Shown piece after piece: positions 60,409 to 64,000 of a stretch of DNA of 64,000 bases. A model generated the notes under the pieces. The model did not search any database. It was not told where the DNA came from and saw nothing but the letters and a program-made list of their open reading frames with translations. The DNA is from Virgibacillus subterraneus (GTDB taxonomy: Bacteria > Bacillota > Bacilli > Bacillales > Amphibacillaceae), in the NCBI RefSeq assembly GCF_900110695.1, contig NZ_FOEH01000002.1, positions 496,001-560,000 of the forward strand, given 5' to 3'. Made by a program: the position numbers and the translations under genes. Position 1 is the stretch's first letter. Every line of letters starts with the position of its first letter.

Positions 60409-62079
60409 ATGAAGACGGATATCGAGATAGCTCAACAAGCTGAACTAAAGCCAATTGGGGAAATTGCCAAAGGATTGGAATTAACAGATAAAGACTGGGA
60501 ACCTTATGGTCACACAAAAGCAAAACTGTCTGACTCTTTATTGGACAAATTAAAAGAAAAACCAGAAGGCAAGATTGTCCTGGTAACATCAATTAATCCA
60601 ACACCTGCTGGAGAAGGAAAGTCTACTGTTACTGTTGGGTTAGGACAAGCACTTACCAAATTAAACAAAAAAGCGATTATTGCATTGCGAGAGCCATCTT
60701 TAGGACCAGTCATGGGAATGAAGGGCGGAGCGGCAGGCGGGGGATACTCACAAGTACTGCCAATGGAAGACATTAATTTACATTTCACCGGTGATTTACA
60801 TGCAATAACAAGTGCCAATAATGCGTTATCAGCCATGATTGATAACCACATACAACGAGGAAATGATTTGAATATAGATCCCCGTCGGATTGAATGGAAA
60901 CGAGTAATGGACATGAATGACCGTGTGCTGCGTCAAATAGTTGTCGGGCTAGGAGGACCATTACGTGGAGTTCCAAGGGAAGATGGGTTCACAATTACAG
61001 TAGCTTCAGAAATAATGGCTATTTTGTGTTTAGCAACAGATCTTGAAGATTTAAAGGAAAGGGTCTCGAGAATAGTTATTGGTTATACATACGATGAAAA
61101 GCCAGTAACAGTTAAAGACTTAAAAATAGAAGGTGCCATTACACTATTACTAAAAGATGCCATGAAGCCTAATTTAGTCCAAACTATTGAAAATACACCA
61201 GCAATTATTCATGGAGGGCCTTTTGCAAATATTGCACATGGCTGCAATAGTATAATGGCAACCAAAACAGCTGCAAAACTTGGAGAGTATGTTGTAACAG
61301 AGGCAGGATTTGGCGCAGATCTTGGTGCCGAGAAGTTCCTTAATATTAAGAGCCGTGCTGGCAATTTTGATACCGATGCTGTAGTAATTGTAGCAACAGT
61401 ACGTGCATTAAAAATGCATGGAGGTGTTCCAAAAGACAACTTAACTGTCGAAAATGTTGAAGCACTTAAGGCAGGAATGGAAAATTTAAAAAAGCATATT
61501 GAAACCATTGAATATTTTGGACTTCCCTTTGTCGTTGCCATAAATAAATTCCCAACGGATACACAAGCCGAAACAGACTTTATTATGACATGGTGTGAAT
61601 CCAGAAATATTGACGTAGCATTAAGTGATGTTTGGGCGAACGGTGGAGCAGGTGGCGTTGAACTCGCTGAAAAAGTTATTGATAAAGCTAATTCTGATGA
61701 AAGGAACTTCAATCGTGTTTATGATTTGGAAGAAACGTTGGAAGCTAAAATCAGAAAAGTAGCAACAACCGTATATGGCGCAGATGGTATTGAACTATCC
61801 CACAAAGCGAAAAAACAGTTGGAGTTTTACGAAAGACAAGGGTGGGGAAAACTCCCAATCTGTATGGCTAAAACTCAGTACTCTTTATCTGATGACCCAA
61901 CCTTAGTAGGAAGACCTAAAGGGTTTACTGTTACGATAAGAGAACTGCGACCATCGATTGGAGCAGGCTTTATTGTTGTGTTAACAGGAGACATGATGAC
62001 AATGCCTGGATTGCCTAAAGAACCAGCTGCACTGAATATGGATGTAGCTAAAGATGGAAAAATCGTGGGATTATTTTAA
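60409..62079 (+). CDS. fhs: Formate-tetrahydrofolate ligase
   Basis: ATP-dependent formation of 10-formyl-THF from formate. 556 residues, normal length. Nucleotide site TPAGEGKST (65-73), followed by [37 protein letters not shown], and [17 protein letters not shown] 60409 has AAGGAGGAG upstream. Not all Bacilli have fhs. The next gene starts on the last base of its stop codon (TAATG), so translation is coupled. Confidence 0.96.
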   Translation: MKTDIEIAQQAELKPIGEIAKGLELTDKDWEPYGHTKAKLSDSLLDKLKEKPEGKIVLVTSINPTPAGEGKSTVTVGLGQALTKLNKKAIIALREPSLGPVMGMKGGAAGGGYSQVLPMEDINLHFTGDLHAITSANNALSAMIDNHIQRGNDLNIDPRRIEWKRVMDMNDRVLRQIVVGLGGPLRGVPREDGFTITVASEIMAILCLATDLEDLKERVSRIVIGYTYDEKPVTVKDLKIEGAITLLLKDAMKPNLVQTIENTPAIIHGGPFANIAHGCNSIMATKTAAKLGEYVVTEAGFGADLGAEKFLNIKSRAGNFDTDAVVIVATVRALKMHGGVPKDNLTVENVEALKAGMENLKKHIETIEYFGLPFVVAINKFPTDTQAETDFIMTWCESRNIDVALSDVWANGGAGGVELAEKVIDKANSDERNFNRVYDLEETLEAKIRKVATTVYGADGIELSHKAKKQLEFYERQGWGKLPICMAKTQYSLSDDPTLVGRPKGFTVTIRELRPSIGAGFIVVLTGDMMTMPGLPKEPAALNMDVAKDGKIVGLF

Positions 62080-62669
62080 TGAACAATACTGAGAAATTAG
62101 ATGCTATTCGTGAATATATATATTACATTTTTTCAAGTGATGCCACTGGTCATGATTATTATCATATGAAACGGGTAGCTAGAATGACTAGTTTAATCGC
62201 TAAACAAGAGGGAGCAGATCAATTTATAGCTGAGGCTGCTGCATGGATACATGATGTTGGAGACTCGAAATTGTTTTCAAATAGTAGTGATGAATTAGAC
62301 AAGTTAAATGATTTTTTACAAACAATAAATTGTACGCAAAGCCAATTGAAACAAATTAACACGGCTGCTAAAGATGTTTCGTTCAGCAAAGGAACAACAC
62401 CTGCAACACTTGAAGGTAAAATAGTTCAGGATGCAGACCGAATAGATGCATTAGGAGCCATTGGCGTTGCACGAACTTTTGCGTTTGGTGGTTCAAAGGG
62501 ACAATTGATTTGGGGAAATGACAATAAAGAGAATACATCTATTCAGCATTTTTACGATAAACTCTTAAAACTGAAAGATCTGATGAATACGTCTACCGCA
62601 AGACAAATTGCTGAGGAACGACACAGTTTCATGAAAAACTATTTAGACCAATTTTTTAATGAATGGTAG
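62079..62669 (+). CDS. ypgQ: HD-domain phosphohydrolase (YpgQ-like)
   Basis: 196 residues. Metal site of HD hydrolases: HDYYHMKRVARM (first His), AAAWIHDVGD (HD pair), and the late aspartate in VQDADRIDALGAIGVARTFAFGG, a block typical of the YedJ/YpgQ group. Bacillus subtilis YpgQ hydrolyses (d)NTPs, releasing pyrophosphate. Coupled to fhs by TAATG, an arrangement I do not know from Bacillus subtilis. A terminator follows. Confidence 0.88.
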   Translation: MNNTEKLDAIREYIYYIFSSDATGHDYYHMKRVARMTSLIAKQEGADQFIAEAAAWIHDVGDSKLFSNSSDELDKLNDFLQTINCTQSQLKQINTAAKDVSFSKGTTPATLEGKIVQDADRIDALGAIGVARTFAFGGSKGQLIWGNDNKENTSIQHFYDKLLKLKDLMNTSTARQIAEERHSFMKNYLDQFFNEW

Positions 62670-62686
62670 CTTGCCCAAGAAAAATT

Positions 62687-62719
62687 AAGTCGAGCAGAAC
62701 AACTCTGCTCGACTTTTTT
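62687..62719 (+). terminator. Terminator after ypgQ
   Basis: AAGTCGAGCAGA / TCTGCTCGACTT perfect 12-bp stem with loop ACAAC, then TTTT. Confidence 0.9.
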
Positions 62720-62744
62720 CACTGCTTTGGAAACTATAAAATAT

Positions 62745-62808
62745 AAGCGCTGTAACGTCAATTACTCGCGATGCGCGGGGCATTCCATACGACGTTGACC
62801 AAGCGCTT
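62745..62808. repeat. GC-rich inverted repeat (possible family C)
   Basis: Outer arms AAGCGCT / AGCGCTT and inner arms AACGTC / GACGTT enclose a CGCG-rich centre. No T tract, so probably not a terminator. CGACGTTG...AAGCG words also occur near 22310-22330. Confidence 0.5.
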
Positions 62809-62820
62809 GCTCTTTTGTTC

Positions 62821-62967
62821 GCAGTTAGGAAAGTACAAATAATCTCTTACTGCATAATAACAAGTAAGACACTCAACATTAAGGCTTCCACTCCAATATA
62901 AGGGATTTTAAGAAAGCAAAATATGTTTTCATAACAATCCCTTTAAAGAATGCCAATTTTTCTAACG
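62821..62967 (+). repeat. Family B repeat, copy B9 (full length)
   Basis: GCAGTTAGGAAAGTACAAAT left end, CTCTTACTGCATAATAACAAGTAAG, CATTAAGGCTTCCACTCC, TATAAGGGATTTT, loop, ACAATCCCTTTA, and the right end CCAATTTTTCTAAC. The arm change GGGGTT to AGGGATT is matched by AATCCCT on the other side. Confidence 0.85.
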
Positions 62968-62974
62968 TTATTCA

Positions 62975-63331
62975 CTAACTGTTTTCTTTTTTGATTCTGC
63001 CACTGTCTAAAAGCCAATTATGTTGAAATATTTCCGTCACTGCCAGTAGAGCAGCGGTTAAAATGGAGCCAAAGAAAGTTATTCTGGTATCTACAAATAA
63101 CATTGCTCCAAAGTAAACTATTAATGTTGTGGCAACAAAATCCATGAATACACTAAGCCAATTAGTTTCTTCACGCAACAAGATTCTCTCCATAAAATAT
63201 CCTACAAAAGCTAATACAACCCCGAGTATAATTGGCTGATACCAGTATCCAAACTCTACATTCGGAAAGACCCATGAAGCCAAAAATAAACCAATTGGAC
63301 ATATAAGTAACTTTACAACTAACCCAGTCAT
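62975..63331 (-). CDS. DUF2512 membrane protein (YndM-like)
   Basis: 118 residues with four membrane spans; conserved-looking ASWVFPNVEFGYWYQPIILGVVLAFVGYFMERILLREETNWLSVFMDFVATTLIVYF and TAALLAVTEIFQHNWLLDSG blocks fit the DUF2512 (YndM) family, though Bacillus subtilis YndM is longer (about 170 residues). Function unknown. The stop lies 7 bases beyond the right end of family B copy B9. TAAAGGTGG on the minus strand precedes the ATG. Confidence 0.75.
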   Translation of the reverse strand: MTGLVVKLLICPIGLFLASWVFPNVEFGYWYQPIILGVVLAFVGYFMERILLREETNWLSVFMDFVATTLIVYFGAMLFVDTRITFFGSILTAALLAVTEIFQHNWLLDSGRIKKENS

Positions 63332-63411
63332 AATTATCCCACCTTTACGTGTTATTAAAAATAGTATTATTAGTAAAGGAAGGATTTATTCAGTTCGGAC
63401 AAATTAAGTAT

Positions 63412-64000
63412 TTAGTTGACTCTTCTTGCACCTAGATATCTTTGATCCCAATATGAAGTACTTAATTCACTTATCTCTACACCTCGTGATTCTCCAGCAT
63501 GAATAAATTTTCCATCACCAATATAGATTCCCATATGTGATGGTCCAGGCTTATACGTTTCAAAAAAGACCAAATCTCCAACAGAGGGGCTATCAATGTG
63601 TTGGGTGAAATTCCATACATCACTAACAGTACGAGGCAATACAATATTTTCCGTTTTAAAAATGTATTGGATAAAACCGCTGCAATCGAATCCTCTAGTT
63701 GATTCACCACCCCAAACATATGGTGTACCAATTTGAGCATGTGCCGCATCAATTGCACTTGAATAATTAGTACTTGTAACTTTAACCTTTTTTGTCTTTT
63801 GTGTTTCCTCTTTTGATTCCTTTTTTACCTTTTGTTCTATTTTCTGTTCTTCATTCTCGTCTTTTTCATATAACGCAGTCAATGATGATTCTGTTACTTG
63901 ATCAGACTCACCTATTAATTTTAACCCATGTTCTTCTTCAGCAATTTCTAATGCTTTTTTAGTGAGTGGACCATATATTCCGTCTAAATCTCCTTCATAA
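63412..64000 (-). CDS. Peptidoglycan-binding NlpC/P60 endopeptidase, C-terminal part
   Basis: Frame is open through the right window edge, so the N-terminus is missing. Visible order (196 residues): the end of a PG_binding_1 module (YEGDLDGIYGPLTKKALEIAEE), a charged Lys/Glu-rich linker, then NlpC/P60 with IGTPYVWGGESTRGFDCSGFIQYIF (catalytic Cys), HMGIYIGDGKFIHAGESRG (His) and the terminal YLGARRV. It cleaves D-gamma-glutamyl-diaminopimelate bonds in cell-wall peptides and is expected to be secreted. TTG 63882 is an internal codon, not the start. Confidence 0.9.
   Translation of the reverse strand, partial: YEGDLDGIYGPLTKKALEIAEEEHGLKLIGESDQVTESSLTALYEKDENEEQKIEQKVKKESKEETQKTKKVKVTSTNYSSAIDAAHAQIGTPYVWGGESTRGFDCSGFIQYIFKTENIVLPRTVSDVWNFTQHIDSPSVGDLVFFETYKPGPSHMGIYIGDGKFIHAGESRGVEISELSTSYWDQRYLGARRVN

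Larger units (their letters stand above)
62670..62974. other. Intergenic region between ypgQ and the DUF2512 gene
   Basis: About 305 bases holding, in order, the ypgQ terminator, the GC-rich inverted repeat at 62745-62808, and full-length family B copy B9. No gene seen. Confidence 0.65.

Noticed and set aside
1-64000. tRNA or rRNA genes, complete insertion sequences, prophage
   Set aside because: None recognised: no tRNA cloverleaf with a T-loop GTTCGAATC box, no 16S/23S signatures, no transposase, integrase or phage structural protein among the frames.

Overview
The window is a core chromosomal segment of a low-GC, endospore-forming member of the Bacillaceae. Gene order closely follows the Bacillus subtilis stretch from cmk-ypfD-der-gpsA-spoIVA-hbs through menG-hepT-ndk-aro, ypi-qcr, dapB-pan, dinG-asnS-nth, ponA-recU and gpsB-rnpB. 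Strong AT bias, sporulation genes (spoIVA, a spoVIF homologue, a 34-codon sspM), menaquinone-type respiration and abundant short interspersed repeats fit a halotolerant genus such as Oceanobacillus or Virgibacillus. The genus is inferred from memory of gene order and style, not from a database search.

Layout. 1-10.4 kb: end of a PilZ c-di-GMP receptor gene, cmk, plsC, an S1-domain protein, yphA-like gene, der, gpsA, spoVIF, yphE/yphF, spoIVA, HU. 10.6-23.7 kb: heptaprenyl diphosphate synthase and menaquinone methylation (hepS-menG-hepT), ndk, cheR, an aromatic amino acid operon (aroC-aroB-hisC-tyrA-aroA), then ypiA, ypiB and ypiF. 23.9-28.5 kb: the menaquinol:cytochrome c reductase operon qcrABC, ypjA, a shortened ypjB, a YugP-like membrane metallopeptidase, and a repeat-rich 0.8 kb gap. 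28.5-36.6 kb: a YitT-family protein on the minus strand, then mazG-like gene, dapB, mgsA, bshA, cca, birA, panBCD. 36.7-44.5 kb: dinG, ypmA remnant, ypmB, aspB, asnS, dnaD, nth. 44.6-52.9 kb: ponA/recU on the minus strand, yppC, sspM (minus), a small protein, yppE, cdd, gpsB, RNase P RNA, an rRNA-type methyltransferase. 52.9-64 kb: M32 carboxypeptidase, a B-type (ba3-like) oxidase operon on the minus strand, a type III polyketide synthase with its methyltransferase partner, a queuosine-precursor transporter under an apparent preQ1-I riboswitch, a cold-shock protein with a long leader, fhs with an HD hydrolase, a DUF2512 protein and a partial NlpC/P60 cell-wall hydrolase.

How it works together. 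hepS/hepT and menG make menaquinone, which feeds qcrABC; cytochrome c electrons can reach the B-type oxidase. The aro operon supplies chorismate for menaquinone and aromatic amino acids. panBCD, birA and dapB supply cofactors and wall/spore precursors; ponA, recU and gpsB act in wall synthesis, chromosome segregation and division.

No complete IS, prophage, CRISPR array, tRNA or rRNA operon was seen. The most unusual material is intergenic: a ~145-bp repeat family (here family B) with a conserved internal hairpin whose arms vary in a compensating way, inserted just after terminators; a ~220-240 bp family (A) with AATATAAACTGCGACA-type terminal inverted repeats; a degenerate 21-bp tandem array; and the preQ1-like leader. 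I did not find a convincing new multi-gene system.
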